Numbered from the stretch's first letter, positions 36,316 through 45,579 are shown. The stretch is 64,000 nucleotides of DNA from an uncultured Myxococcales bacterium (GCA_903842345.1 CAIMLR010000008.1:62001-126000), one strand, 5' to 3'. Notes: generated by a model from the letters alone, not told the origin. Translations and numbers: made by a program.

Positions 36316-37962
36316 TTAGAGCGCGTACAAATCGCCGCAAATGGGCGGCTGGCACGACGTATTTTGCGCGCCAATTTCGCAGAACAAGTCGCTCGCGCAG
36401 TCCGTGAGGCAGGACTCGGCGACTTTGGGCAACGCCCCGCAGCTCAGCTTGCCGCTGGCGTTGGGAATGCAGGAATTGCCAGCGCCGCATTCGTTGCCGG
36501 ACTTGCAGGATGCGCCTGCGGCGTAGGTCTTGGCGCACTTGCCGCTGCTGGCGTCGCAAAAGAGGCCGTCCTGACACGCTTCGTTCTGGCAGGGCACGCC
36601 GATGGCCAACTTGACGGCGCAGAGGTTGCCTTTGGCTACGTTGCAGGCGAGGTCGGCCTTTTTCCCGTCGCCGTCGATGTCGGCGTCACTGCATGTGCCG
36701 TCGGCGGCGCACGGCTGCCCGAGCACGGGCGGCGCATCGCAAGTGAACGTGTCAGCCTTGCAGGCGAAGCTCGGCGCGCAGAGGGTCGGGCCAACAGCGC
36801 CCAACAGGCACTTCTGGCCGGCCTTGGGCAGCGTCTGGCACGTGGCCTTGCCGGTTTCGCAGCCAAGGCCCGTGGCGCACACCGCGCCGTTGCCGCAGGA
36901 GGCGCCAAGCACGGGGCGGCTGGCGCATTTCTTGCCGGCGGTTTCGCAAAACGCGGTGTCCGCGCACTCGCCGTCGCTCTTGCAGCCGTCGCCGATGGCC
37001 TTCTTGCCAGTGCAGCTGTTGTGCACTTCCCCCAAGCACTCCCCGCTGTTGCCGCAGCTCTTGCCGGGCGTGCAGGTCGTGGGCGCGGTGCAGACGCCGC
37101 CGGCGCAGTCCAAGCCGGGGCCGCAGCCGAGGAGCGACGCGCACGTGCTGCCGACCTTGCCGGGCAGGGCGCAGACGCCCGCCGAGCAGAAAGCCGGCAT
37201 CACGCAGTCGCCGCTCTCTGCGCAAACCTTGCCGATGGCGACGGGCGACTTGCAGGTGCCTTTGCCCGCGCTGTTCTTCATGCATTCCGCATCGCCGCAG
37301 ACAAACGGAGTGCCGCACGCCTGGCCCTCGGCGACGAGGCTGAGGTGGTTGCCGGTGCACTTTCCGCCTTCACACAGGCCGCCGTCGGCGCAGAGGAAGG
37401 GGCCGTTGCCGCCGCAGCTATCGCCGGACTTGCCGGGCCAACGGAGCGCGGCGAGGCAGGGGGTGACGCTGGTGAGCTTGGCGACGGCGCACGGCGCGCT
37501 GTCGGCTTCCAAGGCCGCCACGCAGACCGGGATGAGTTCAGCGCGTGCCACGAGGCCGCCGTTGCTCCAGGTCTTGGCGATGGCCGGCGTCAACTGGGCG
37601 ACGCAGTCCGCGACGTCCGGCTTGGCCTGCTTGGGCGAGGTGCAGCCGCACGCGACGATCCGCTGGCATTCCCACTGTGCGATGGCGCCGGCAAGCTCGG
37701 TCAAGGGCACGGTTCCGCCGCCGGCGAGGTTGTCGATTTTCACGGGCACGTCGGCATTGACGTCGTCGTGGAGCGCCGTGTCCTGCGCGACGTCGATCAC
37801 CGTGTCGATGGCGCTGACCGTGTCGTCCATGGCGTCCTGCTCGTCGCGCCCCGGGCTGTCGCAAGCGCTGGCGGAGACCATGAGTGCGCTGAGCAACGCG
37901 ACGCGCGGGGACGTTCCCCAATACGAGGAGGGCGATTCCGGACGAAGAGTGCGGGCGGACAT
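36316..37962 (-). CDS. Cys-rich lipoprotein, 548 residues
   Basis: Lipoprotein signal with lipidated Cys at about 34 (LMVSASAC), an Asp/Thr/Val linker, a helical segment with CGCTSPKQAKPDVADC (about 105-120), then about 370 residues of irregular Cys-rich units of the form G-x-C-x5-C-x5-7-FC-x3-G-x-C. The pattern resembles extracellular EGF-like or disulfide-knot domains found in many myxobacterial proteins. No enzyme motif is seen. AGGAGG in front of ATG 37962 gives a secure start. It probably forms an operon with the DUF4336-like gene downstream. Confidence 0.78.
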   Translation of the reverse strand: MSARTLRPESPSSYWGTSPRVALLSALMVSASACDSPGRDEQDAMDDTVSAIDTVIDVAQDTALHDDVNADVPVKIDNLAGGGTVPLTELAGAIAQWECQRIVACGCTSPKQAKPDVADCVAQLTPAIAKTWSNGGLVARAELIPVCVAALEADSAPCAVAKLTSVTPCLAALRWPGKSGDSCGGNGPFLCADGGLCEGGKCTGNHLSLVAEGQACGTPFVCGDAECMKNSAGKGTCKSPVAIGKVCAESGDCVMPAFCSAGVCALPGKVGSTCASLLGCGPGLDCAGGVCTAPTTCTPGKSCGNSGECLGEVHNSCTGKKAIGDGCKSDGECADTAFCETAGKKCASRPVLGASCGNGAVCATGLGCETGKATCQTLPKAGQKCLLGAVGPTLCAPSFACKADTFTCDAPPVLGQPCAADGTCSDADIDGDGKKADLACNVAKGNLCAVKLAIGVPCQNEACQDGLFCDASSGKCAKTYAAGASCKSGNECGAGNSCIPNASGKLSCGALPKVAESCLTDCASDLFCEIGAQNTSCQPPICGDLYAL

Positions 37963-38017
37963 GTGGCCTCCTGACGTATTGGCGCTGGTTGTAAGGTAGC
38001 GCCGCGCGATGGGTCTG

Positions 38018-38503
38018 TCACTGCATCGGGAGTTTCAGCACCTTGGACTGGACCCAGTCATTGGTGCGCGCCATCGCGTGGCAGAGGTTGCAGCTGACGC
38101 CTTCTTCGGCGTAGCCAGCGCCCTCAGGCGGCGTGTCCCCGCGCCAAACGATGCGCCATTGTCCGGATGCCTTTGTGATTTCAAGCCATTCCCAGCCGCG
38201 CGCCCAGTCCGCGTTGTAGTCGCCGCCGCGCTTGACCATCGCAAACGTGTCGCCGCTGCCGTTTTCCAGCGTCTTGACCAGGATCGTGCCAACCGGAAAG
38301 GCGGTCGCGTCAGCCGGTGGTTTGCGGTTGAGGTAGACGATGCGCGGCCCCGTGGTGTGGAAGCTGCCGGGCGCGGTTGCTGCGATCTGCCAATGCTGCC
38401 ACGTCTCGAGTTCGCTGAAGTCGCTGTCCTGCACGACGAACGCGCCATCGATCGGCGCCGTTGTGCAGCCCAGAAGGCAGATTGTCAGCAAGAGCGCGCG
38501 CAT
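38018..38503 (-). CDS. Cytochrome P460-like lipoprotein
   Basis: 161 residues. Signal MRALLLTICLLGC (Cys 13). The body fits the cytochrome P460 domain: FSELETWQHWQ, GPRIVYLNRKPP, FPVGTILVKTLENG, and a single C-terminal haem site CNLCHAMARTNDWV. P460 proteins carry an unusual Lys-crosslinked haem and oxidise hydroxylamine or act in NO detoxification; whether this one does is unknown, as many paralogues are simple monohaem carriers. GGAGG eight bases before ATG 38503 sets the start. It is divergent from the liv operon. Confidence 0.82.
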   Translation of the reverse strand: MRALLLTICLLGCTTAPIDGAFVVQDSDFSELETWQHWQIAATAPGSFHTTGPRIVYLNRKPPADATAFPVGTILVKTLENGSGDTFAMVKRGGDYNADWARGWEWLEITKASGQWRIVWRGDTPPEGAGYAEEGVSCNLCHAMARTNDWVQSKVLKLPMQ

Positions 38504-38649
38504 CCAGAGTTCCTCCGCGCCCAAGGTTCGCACGGTGCGCCGCGCAGGCCAATCGCTGCGGCAAAGTCACGCAGGAATCACCGTGGGGCGTTGCCGGAAG
38601 TCGTCTTGCTGGCTAGACTCCACGCTCCTGTACGCGCCCGGAGGCTTCC

Positions 38650-39954
38650 ATGAATCGCAACCGTTTCCTGACCTTGCTCTGCCTGACTGCCCTGACCGCA
38701 GCTTGTGGCAAGAAATCCACGGAATCCAACGGTTCTGGCGCGAACGCGGGCGACAAGGGCGGGGCCGCGGCAACGGGCGACGGCGGCGTCATCAAGATCG
38801 TCTCGAGCTTGCCGCGGACCGGCAGCGCCAACGCGCAGACCACGACGATGGTCAACGGCATCAAGATGGCGGTCGACGAAGTGGGCGGAAAGATCGGCAA
38901 CTACACGCTTGTGTACGAGGATTGGGACGACGCGAGCGCCAAGAAGGGCGACTGGGACCCGGAAGTGGAAGCGGCGAACGCGGACAAGGCGGTCAAGGAC
39001 CCGAACGTTGTCGCGTACATCGGGACGTACAACTCCGGGGCCGCGAAGATCGCGATGCCAATCCTGAACAAGGCCAACCTGCCGATGATCTCGCCGGCGA
39101 ACACCTACACTGGCTTGACCAAGCCGGGCATGGGCGAGCCGAACGAGCCGGGCGTGTATCGCCCCACGGGCAAAATCAACTACTTCCGCGTCGTGCCGGC
39201 GGACGACATCCAGGGCACTTCCGCGGCGGAGTGGATCAAGAAGCTTGGCGGCAAGACCGTCTACGTGCTGGACGACCGCGGGCTGTACGGCAAGGGCGTT
39301 GCGGACGTTTTCGTGTCGAGCGCGCCGGACTTTGGCATCACGGTGCTCGGCCGCGAAGGCATCGACCCGAAGGCGCAGGAGTACCGCTCGCTGATGACCA
39401 AGATCAAGGCGCAGAATCCCGACTGGATCTACTATGGCGGCACGACGCAGACCAACGCGGGCCAGATCGCCAAGGACATCGTCGCGGTTGGCCTTGCCGC
39501 CAAGCTGATGGTGCCCGATGGCTGCTTTGAGGAAGCGTTCATCCAGGCTGCCGGCGCGGAGAACGTCGCCGGCCGCGCGCACGTGACGTTTGGTGGTGTG
39601 CCACCTGAGCAATTGACTGGCAAGGGCGCGGAATTCGTCAAGAAATACAAAGAAAAGTACAAGGCTGAACCGCAGGCCTACGCCGTCTACGGCTACGTCG
39701 CGGCCAAGGTCGCGCTGGACGCCATCGCCAAGGTCGGCAGCAAGGACCGCGCGGCGCTCCGTGACGCGATCCTCGCGACGGAGCAGAAGGACGGCGCGCT
39801 CGGCACGTGGCAATTCGACAAGAATGGCGACACGACGATGACGGTCATGTCCGGCAACATCGTGGAAGCCGGCAAGTTCAAGTTCGCGACGTTGCTCGGC
39901 GTTGGCGCCGGCGCTGCGCCTGCCCCCGTTGCCGCAACGCCCGCCGCTCCGTAG
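38650..39954 (+). CDS. livJ: Branched-chain amino acid-binding lipoprotein
   Basis: 434-residue substrate-binding protein of the LivJ/LivK type. The lipoprotein signal MNRNRFLTLLCLTALTAAC is followed by a charged linker and a type I periplasmic binding fold: IVSSLPRTGSANAQTTTMV, AYIGTYNSGAAKIAMPI, NKANLPMISPANTYTGL and VYVLDDRGLYGKGVAD. It captures Leu, Ile, Val or related compounds at the outer face of the inner membrane and delivers them to LivHM. It is the first gene of a five-gene livJHMGF operon. GGAGG lies just upstream of ATG 38650. Confidence 0.93.
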   Translation: MNRNRFLTLLCLTALTAACGKKSTESNGSGANAGDKGGAAATGDGGVIKIVSSLPRTGSANAQTTTMVNGIKMAVDEVGGKIGNYTLVYEDWDDASAKKGDWDPEVEAANADKAVKDPNVVAYIGTYNSGAAKIAMPILNKANLPMISPANTYTGLTKPGMGEPNEPGVYRPTGKINYFRVVPADDIQGTSAAEWIKKLGGKTVYVLDDRGLYGKGVADVFVSSAPDFGITVLGREGIDPKAQEYRSLMTKIKAQNPDWIYYGGTTQTNAGQIAKDIVAVGLAAKLMVPDGCFEEAFIQAAGAENVAGRAHVTFGGVPPEQLTGKGAEFVKKYKEKYKAEPQAYAVYGYVAAKVALDAIAKVGSKDRAALRDAILATEQKDGALGTWQFDKNGDTTMTVMSGNIVEAGKFKFATLLGVGAGAAPAPVAATPAAP

Positions 39955-39985
39955 CCAATTCACCTCCCAGCACCCGCGAGAACCC

Positions 39986-40942
39986 GTGCTCGATACCGTC
40001 CTCCAACAGCTGCTGATCGGCCTCACCAATGGCATGGTTTTTGCTTTGGTTGCGCTTGGTTACACGATGGTGTACGGCATCCTCGAGTTCATCAACTTCG
40101 CCCATGGCGACGTCTTCATGCTCTCGGCGTTCGTCGCGCTGACGCTCTGCGGCGCGCTTGGACTCAACGAGCATTCGTCGGCGGCTGCGCTCGCGGGCGG
40201 GCTGCTGCTCTGCATCGTCGCTTCGTCCGTGTTTGGCGGCCTGCTGAACCTGCTCATCGACCGCGTCGTCTACAAGCCGCTGCGCAAGGCGCCCAAGCTC
40301 GCGCCGCTGGTGTCCGCGATTGGCGTCTCGTTCATCCTGCAGAACGTCGGCCTGTTCTGGGGCGGCATGGCGATGGACGTTTTCGGCGGCGGTGGCCAGG
40401 CCGCGGCGCCCAAGGCGTTCCCGAACCTGCTGCCGGCAACCAATCTGCTCGGCGCCACAAGCAAGATCACGTTGCAGCCAAAGGATGTGCTTGTCATCGG
40501 CGCGTCGCTCGTCATGATGACCGCGCTGTACGGCATCGTGCGTTTCACCAAGCTCGGCAAGGCGATGCGGGCGACCGCGCAGGATCCGTCCGCGGCGCGC
40601 CTGATGGGCATCGACGTCGATCAAGTCGTCGCGGCGACCTTCCTCATCGGCGGCGCGCTCGGCGGTTTCGCCTCGGTGATCTACAGCCTGTACATCAACA
40701 CCGTTCACTATCAGATGGGCTACCAGAACGGCCTTTACGCCTTTACGGCTGCGGTCGTCGGCGGCATCGGCAACATTCCAGGGGCGGTCCTCGGCGGCCT
40801 CCTGCTCGGCTTGGTGCGCGCGTTCTCCGACCAGTTCATCGGCGCGCAATGGCAGCCGGCCGTGCTGTTCGGCATCCTGATCGTCATCCTGGTGTTCCGT
40901 CCCGCCGGCCTGCTCGGCTCGACCGCGCGCGAGAAGGTGTAG
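39986..40942 (+). CDS. livH: Branched-chain amino acid ABC permease LivH
   Basis: 318-residue inner-membrane permease with about eight hydrophobic segments. The family signatures are GLTNGMVFALVALGYTMVYGI at the N-terminus (spanning the first helix), INFAHGDVFML, the coupling region AMRATAQDPSAARLMGID, and the C-terminal AVLGGLLLGLVRAF. It forms the channel with LivM. GTG 39986 was taken as the start because the earlier frame is Pro/Arg-rich and has no family match; the ribosome site (GAGAA) is weak. It follows livJ by 31 bases. Confidence 0.92.
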   Translation: MLDTVLQQLLIGLTNGMVFALVALGYTMVYGILEFINFAHGDVFMLSAFVALTLCGALGLNEHSSAAALAGGLLLCIVASSVFGGLLNLLIDRVVYKPLRKAPKLAPLVSAIGVSFILQNVGLFWGGMAMDVFGGGGQAAAPKAFPNLLPATNLLGATSKITLQPKDVLVIGASLVMMTALYGIVRFTKLGKAMRATAQDPSAARLMGIDVDQVVAATFLIGGALGGFASVIYSLYINTVHYQMGYQNGLYAFTAAVVGGIGNIPGAVLGGLLLGLVRAFSDQFIGAQWQPAVLFGILIVILVFRPAGLLGSTAREKV

Positions 40943-40945
40943 CCG

Positions 40946-42055
40946 ATGCCCGAGCTGCGCACGTTCTTCAAGAAGATTGGCGGCTTGCCGGTGCTCGCGC
41001 TCGTGCTGCTTGCGGTCTATCCGTTCGCACCGGTGCTGGATTGGGGCCTTGAAGCGGCGACCGGTCAGGCGCTGCACATCGACCGCCAACTGGTCAACAT
41101 CTTCATCTTCTCGCTGCTCGCGCTGGCGCTGAACCTGCAGGTGGGGCAAGCGGGGCTGCTGCAGCTTGGCATCGCGGCGTTCTTCGCTATCGGCGCGTTT
41201 ACGACCGGCGTGCTGACGGTTGAGAAGTACCCGTTCCAAATCGGCTTTTGGGGCGCCATGCTGATTGCGCCGCTGTTTGGCGCGATGGGCGGCTTCCTGT
41301 TGGGCGCGCCGACCCTGCGGCTGCGCGGCGACTACCTGGCGATCGTGACCCTCGGTTTTGGCGAGGTGATGCGCATCGTGCTGCTGAACCTGGAGAACAT
41401 CACGGACGGTCCGCGCGGCCTGAATCCCGTCCCGGCGCCATGGCTGCCGACGTTGGTGCGCGAGTCGCTCTCGCCGGCGGGCGATGCTTCGATTGGCGTG
41501 CTCCGCGCGATGTATTTTCTGGCGCTCATCGTGCTCGCGGCGACGGTCGTTTGCCTGAGTTTGCTGGAGAAATCCCGCATTGGCCGGGCTTTTGTCGCGC
41601 TGCGCGAGGATGAACTCGCCGCGTCCTGCATGGGCATTGAACCGGCGCGGATCAAGCTCGCTGCATTCACCGGCGGCGCGGCGTTGGCGGGCCTCGCGGG
41701 CTGCTTCTACGCGACCAACCTGACCACGACCGCTGAGCCAAACACCTACGATTTCAACTACTCCATCATGGTCCTCTGCTGCCTCATCATCGGCGGTCTC
41801 GGCTCCTTGCGCGGCGCGCTGCTCGGCGCGGGGCTCCTGCTTGGTTTTGACAACGTGATTTCGCCGCTCCTCACGCGCCTCCTGCAGACCGCGCTGGGCG
41901 GCGAATCGACGCACGTCATGGCGTCATTCAGCAATTGGCGCTGGATCGTTTTTGGCACCGCGCTCGTGGTGATGATGCGGCTGCGGCCTGAGGGCCTGTG
42001 GCCGTCCTCGCGCGTCGCGGAAGAACTGCATGAAACGCAGGAGGACGCTTCATGA
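40946..42055 (+). CDS. livM: Branched-chain amino acid ABC permease LivM
   Basis: 369 residues, about eight to ten membrane segments. LivM signatures are LALNLQVGQAGLLQLG, TLRLRGDYLAIVTLGFGE, LLNLENITDGPRGL and the coupling loop LREDELAASCMGIEP. It partners LivH to form the permeation pathway. The gene begins three bases after livH and ends by overlapping livG (ATGA, 42052-42055), so livM and livG are translationally coupled. Length and motifs are ordinary, which makes the abnormal LivG next to it more striking. Confidence 0.93.
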   Translation: MPELRTFFKKIGGLPVLALVLLAVYPFAPVLDWGLEAATGQALHIDRQLVNIFIFSLLALALNLQVGQAGLLQLGIAAFFAIGAFTTGVLTVEKYPFQIGFWGAMLIAPLFGAMGGFLLGAPTLRLRGDYLAIVTLGFGEVMRIVLLNLENITDGPRGLNPVPAPWLPTLVRESLSPAGDASIGVLRAMYFLALIVLAATVVCLSLLEKSRIGRAFVALREDELAASCMGIEPARIKLAAFTGGAALAGLAGCFYATNLTTTAEPNTYDFNYSIMVLCCLIIGGLGSLRGALLGAGLLLGFDNVISPLLTRLLQTALGGESTHVMASFSNWRWIVFGTALVVMMRLRPEGLWPSSRVAEELHETQEDAS

Positions 42056-43437
42056 GCGCGCCCCTCCTCAAAGTCGACAAACTGACGCTGCGTTTTGGCG
42101 GCCTGACCGCGGTGAGTGAAGTCGATCTCCGCGTGGAAGAAGGCCAGATCGCCGCGGTGATCGGCCCCAACGGCGCCGGCAAGACCAGCCTCTTCAACGC
42201 GATTACCGGCATCTACGAGCCGACGTCGGGCGAAGTGCAACTGGATGGCAAGGACCTGCAAGAGCCGATGCAGCCGCGCCTGCTGCTGCGCTGGATGCTC
42301 GTCGGTCTGGGCGTCGGGCTCATCGGCTTGCTGACCGCCGCGAACGTCGATTCGCTCTGGGCGGCGGTCATCAAATCCCAGGATCCCAACGCTTTCTCGG
42401 CGACGCGCGCGCTTCACGATGCGGGCGCTTACATGACCGCCCAGCCGCGCGTGGACCTGCGCATGGCCAAGTATTTTGTCGCGAGCTTTGACGGCCAGAC
42501 GACGTTTGCGGTGGTCAAGACGCCGGAGCTGGCGGCAACCGCGCTGGCGGACGCGCAGAAGCGCCTGGACAACCCGCAGACCGACGATGACAAGGCGACG
42601 GCGGCGCGGGCCGTTTCAGCGCTGCAGGTCCGTGGCGGCGCGTTCCTGGCCGGATTGCTGCTCGGTTTTCTGGCGGCGCGCGCGGTGTGGCAGCGAACGC
42701 GGCGGACGCCTACTTCGGTCGCGCTGCGCGGCGTGGCGCGGACGTTCCAGAACATTCGGCTGTTCCACAACATGACGGTGATTGAAAACGTGCTTGTCGC
42801 CAGCGATCGCCACCTGCGGGCGCAGGCCAAGCTGACCGATCCCGGGCGCTTGACGGCGATCCTCGCGCCGGCTGGCCTGCTGGCGCTCACGGCGACGCTC
42901 GCGCTGGTGGTGCGCAAGGCGGCGCCCGATGCCGCGGAGACGCTGCCGGTCCTCGTGCTCGCGGCGCTGATGCTGGGGCTGTTGGCGTGGCTGATCGTGG
43001 TGGTGCGGCGCGGCGCCTTCTCGTCGGCGTCGCTGAATCAGGAGAAGGCGGCCAAGAGCGAAGCAACGGAGTTGCTGAAATTCGTCGGGCTGGAGCACCG
43101 CCTGCGCGATCTCGCGCGCAACCTGCCCTACGGTGAGCAGCGGCGGCTGGAAATTGCCCGCGCGCTGGCGACGCGGCCGCGGCTGCTGCTGCTCGATGAG
43201 CCGGCGGCGGGCATGAACCCGTCGGAGACGGTCAGCCTGATGCACCTGATCCGCGCGATTCGCGACCGCGGCACGACCGTGCTGTTGATTGAGCACCACA
43301 TGCGCGTGGTCATGGGCATCAGCGACCGCATCACGGTGCTCGTCCACGGCAAGCGCATCGCGGAAGGGACGCCGGACGAAATTCGGCAAAATCCTGCTGT
43401 AATTGAAGCGTATTTGGGCGCGGACGGGGAGCATTAG
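42052..43437 (+). CDS. livG: LivG ABC ATPase with two membrane-spanning insertions
   Basis: 461 residues, about 205 more than a normal LivG (about 255). All ATPase motifs are intact: Walker A GPNGAGKT (38-45), Q-loop Q233 in VARTFQNIRLF, signature LPYGEQRRLEIARAL (358-372), Walker B LLLLDEP (378-384) and the H-loop IEHH (H415). Insertion 1 (about 72-222) has hydrophobic helices at about 77-98 and 194-213 enclosing some 95 polar residues. Insertion 2 (about 258-328) has helices at about 268-288 and 299-319 joined by a short loop. Arginines follow helices 2 and 4, consistent with cytoplasmic ends. Both insertions lie in the subdomain that faces the permeases, so the ATPase is predicted to be integral to the membrane. 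Confidence 0.93.
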   Translation: MSAPLLKVDKLTLRFGGLTAVSEVDLRVEEGQIAAVIGPNGAGKTSLFNAITGIYEPTSGEVQLDGKDLQEPMQPRLLLRWMLVGLGVGLIGLLTAANVDSLWAAVIKSQDPNAFSATRALHDAGAYMTAQPRVDLRMAKYFVASFDGQTTFAVVKTPELAATALADAQKRLDNPQTDDDKATAARAVSALQVRGGAFLAGLLLGFLAARAVWQRTRRTPTSVALRGVARTFQNIRLFHNMTVIENVLVASDRHLRAQAKLTDPGRLTAILAPAGLLALTATLALVVRKAAPDAAETLPVLVLAALMLGLLAWLIVVVRRGAFSSASLNQEKAAKSEATELLKFVGLEHRLRDLARNLPYGEQRRLEIARALATRPRLLLLDEPAAGMNPSETVSLMHLIRAIRDRGTTVLLIEHHMRVVMGISDRITVLVHGKRIAEGTPDEIRQNPAVIEAYLGADGEH

Positions 43438-43440
43438 ATC

Positions 43441-44151
43441 ATGGCTCTGCTGGAACTCCGCGATGTGCGGGCCAAATACGGTGCGATTGAGGCGCTCAAG
43501 GGCATTTCCCTGACCGTGGAAGCGGGCGAGATCGTCACGCTGATCGGCGCCAATGGCGCGGGCAAGACGACGACGCTGACCAGCATTTCCGGTTTGCACA
43601 AGCCGAGTTCGGGCACCGTCTCGTTTGACGGCAAGGACCTGACGGCGGTCGCGCCCCATGACATTGTGCGCCTCGGCCTCGTGCACAGTCCGGAAGGCCG
43701 GCGCGTGTTTCCGCGGATGACCGTCGCCGAGAACCTGGAGATGGGCGCGTATACGCGGACGGACAAACCGGGGATTCTCGCGGACTTTGAGCGCGTGTAC
43801 GAGCTCTTTCCGGTGCTGCGCGAGCGCAAGCTGCAGCCGGCGGGCACGCTCTCCGGCGGTGAACAGCAGATGCTGGCGGTTGGACGGGCGATGATGACGC
43901 GCCCCAAGCTGCTGCTGCTGGATGAGCCGTCGCTTGGCCTCGCGCCGCTGATTGTCGCGCGGATCTTTCAGGTCATCCAGACGCTGAACCAGCAGGGCGT
44001 GACGATCCTGCTCGTGGAGCAGAACGCCCGCATGGCGCTGAAGATCGCCCACCGTGCGTATGTGCTGGAAACGGGCGAAGTGACGATGGCCGGCGCGGCG
44101 GCGGACGTGCTCGCGGACCCGCGCGTGGCGGCGGCGTATCTGGGCGAGTAG
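43441..44151 (+). CDS. livF: Branched-chain amino acid ABC ATPase LivF
   Basis: 236 residues, the standard length. Walker A is GANGAGKT (40-47), the Q-loop region is SPEGRRVFPRMTVAENLEMGA, the signature is LSGGEQQMLAVGRAMM, and Walker B is LLLLDEPSLGLAPLI. It pairs with LivG as the second nucleotide-binding domain. Unlike LivG it has no insertions, so the modified architecture affects only one of the two ATPase sites' subunits. It starts three bases after livG and ends the operon, converging on a lipoprotein gene with a 3-base gap. Confidence 0.95.
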   Translation: MALLELRDVRAKYGAIEALKGISLTVEAGEIVTLIGANGAGKTTTLTSISGLHKPSSGTVSFDGKDLTAVAPHDIVRLGLVHSPEGRRVFPRMTVAENLEMGAYTRTDKPGILADFERVYELFPVLRERKLQPAGTLSGGEQQMLAVGRAMMTRPKLLLLDEPSLGLAPLIVARIFQVIQTLNQQGVTILLVEQNARMALKIAHRAYVLETGEVTMAGAAADVLADPRVAAAYLGE

Positions 44152-44154
44152 CCG

Positions 44155-45579
44155 TCAGTTCTTCCAATTCAACTGCTGCATCTTCTTGAATTGCGGGTCG
44201 CTGTCCGATGCGGGCCAGCGCCACAGGCTCGCGCGCGGGCCGGCCACCGCGAAAAACGCGTTCAGGTCAGCGGCGCTCGGGTCCATTTCATTGTCCTGCG
44301 CGCCCCACATCGGCGCCTTGAGGCCAAGGTTGGTGGCATCCTTCACGGCGGTCGCCCAGGACTTCGCGGGCGTCGTCGATGACCACAAATCCCAGTAGGT
44401 TTGCGGCAAGAACGCATCGCCACAGGCTTGGTCAAACGCCTCGAACGGGAAGTCGAGGTGGTAGCTGATCCAGCCAAAGGACGTGTAGCCGAGGAAGACG
44501 CCGGGCGCCTGCTTGCGGATTTCGTCGCACAATTCGATGGCGTCGACATCGTGTTTGACGAACTCAACTTCTACATCAAGAATGATGCCTGAAACACCTG
44601 GAATCTTTGCTGCTTTGGCGATGACGGCGGCCTTGGCGAGGTTGTTGCCCGGCTTGACGTACGGCCAGCCGTAGACCTCGATGCCGCGCGACGTGAACTC
44701 GTTGACAACGGCGGCGTTGAAGTTCGTGTCGTAGCTGCTCAGGTCCTGGCCGCTCTTGATGAGCACAAAGCCGATGCCCAGCGTCTGCGCGTCGATGGCG
44801 ACCTGCTGCGCCGAGGGCGCGCTCGTGTCAAACATCCAGACCCACACGCCTTTGCCGGGCGGACCGCCGACGCTGGGCTTGGGCTTGCACGCGTCTGCCG
44901 TGCCCGTGGGCGCGACGAGGCAGCCGTACGCGCACGCGGCGCTGCTGACGGTCTTCTTGGCCTTGCAGGTGTACAGCGTGTCCGGCAGCGGCGACGCGGG
45001 CTTGAGCGACGCGCCGCAGTAGATGCCGTCGCCCGCGAACGCGCCCGCGCACGGGTCGGCATCCGGGCAAGTGCCGCAGTCCTTGGGGCAGGTCGTGCAC
45101 GACTCCGCGCCGTTGCAGGTGCCGTCCCCGCAAGCGGGCGGGCATGCGCCGCAATCCTTGGCGCAGGTCTTGCACGTTTCCGCGCCGTTGCATGTGCCGT
45201 CGCCGCAGCTGCTGACTGGCGCGCACGTGTCCTTGCCGGGCGAAACCGCGGTGCAGCCCGCGTCGCACGTGACCCACTTGGCGATCTTGTTGTTCTGGCA
45301 AGTGAAGAGCACGTGGTCCAGGCTGCTGGCGTCTGGCGGGATGGGCGAGAAGGACGCCGCGCAATACGTGCCGTCGCCCGCCGTCGCGCCGGAGCAGTGG
45401 TCCAGCGTCAGGACTTCGGGGCCAGCTGCGGCGTCCCCCCAGCTGTCGGTGCCCAGTGCCACGTCGCCGCCGCCGTCGTTCATCGCGTCGACTCCAGCGC
45501 CGCCGCCCGCCTCATTGGCCGTGCTGCAGCCGTTGGCAAGCGCCGCGCACATCACCATCGCTCCGATTTGTCGCTTCAC
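44155..45579 (-). CDS. Lipoprotein with two CGDGTCNG motifs and a TIM-barrel-like domain
   Basis: 474 residues from a GTG start with AGGAGG upstream. Lipidated Cys at 18 (ALANGC) and a Gly/Ala/Asp linker. Cys-rich units follow: a C-SGATAGDGTYCAASF-type unit, then CGDGTCNGAETCKTCAKDCG and CGDGTCNGAESCTTCPKDCG, then a third Cys unit. The C-terminal about 230 residues (GKGVWVWMFDT, GIGFVLIKSGQ, GIEVYGWPYVKPG, GIILDVEVEFV) resemble the glycan-hydrolase-like barrel of GH25 or DUF1906 proteins, with acids in DVEVE. A cell-wall or polysaccharide target is plausible but not shown. Confidence 0.75.
   Translation of the reverse strand: MKRQIGAMVMCAALANGCSTANEAGGGAGVDAMNDGGGDVALGTDSWGDAAAGPEVLTLDHCSGATAGDGTYCAASFSPIPPDASSLDHVLFTCQNNKIAKWVTCDAGCTAVSPGKDTCAPVSSCGDGTCNGAETCKTCAKDCGACPPACGDGTCNGAESCTTCPKDCGTCPDADPCAGAFAGDGIYCGASLKPASPLPDTLYTCKAKKTVSSAACAYGCLVAPTGTADACKPKPSVGGPPGKGVWVWMFDTSAPSAQQVAIDAQTLGIGFVLIKSGQDLSSYDTNFNAAVVNEFTSRGIEVYGWPYVKPGNNLAKAAVIAKAAKIPGVSGIILDVEVEFVKHDVDAIELCDEIRKQAPGVFLGYTSFGWISYHLDFPFEAFDQACGDAFLPQTYWDLWSSTTPAKSWATAVKDATNLGLKAPMWGAQDNEMDPSAADLNAFFAVAGPRASLWRWPASDSDPQFKKMQQLNWKN

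Noticed and set aside
39878-41914. 678-codon minus-strand frame opposite livH and livM
   Set aside because: A shadow of two clear permease genes; Arg/Glu-rich low-complexity sequence with no family.
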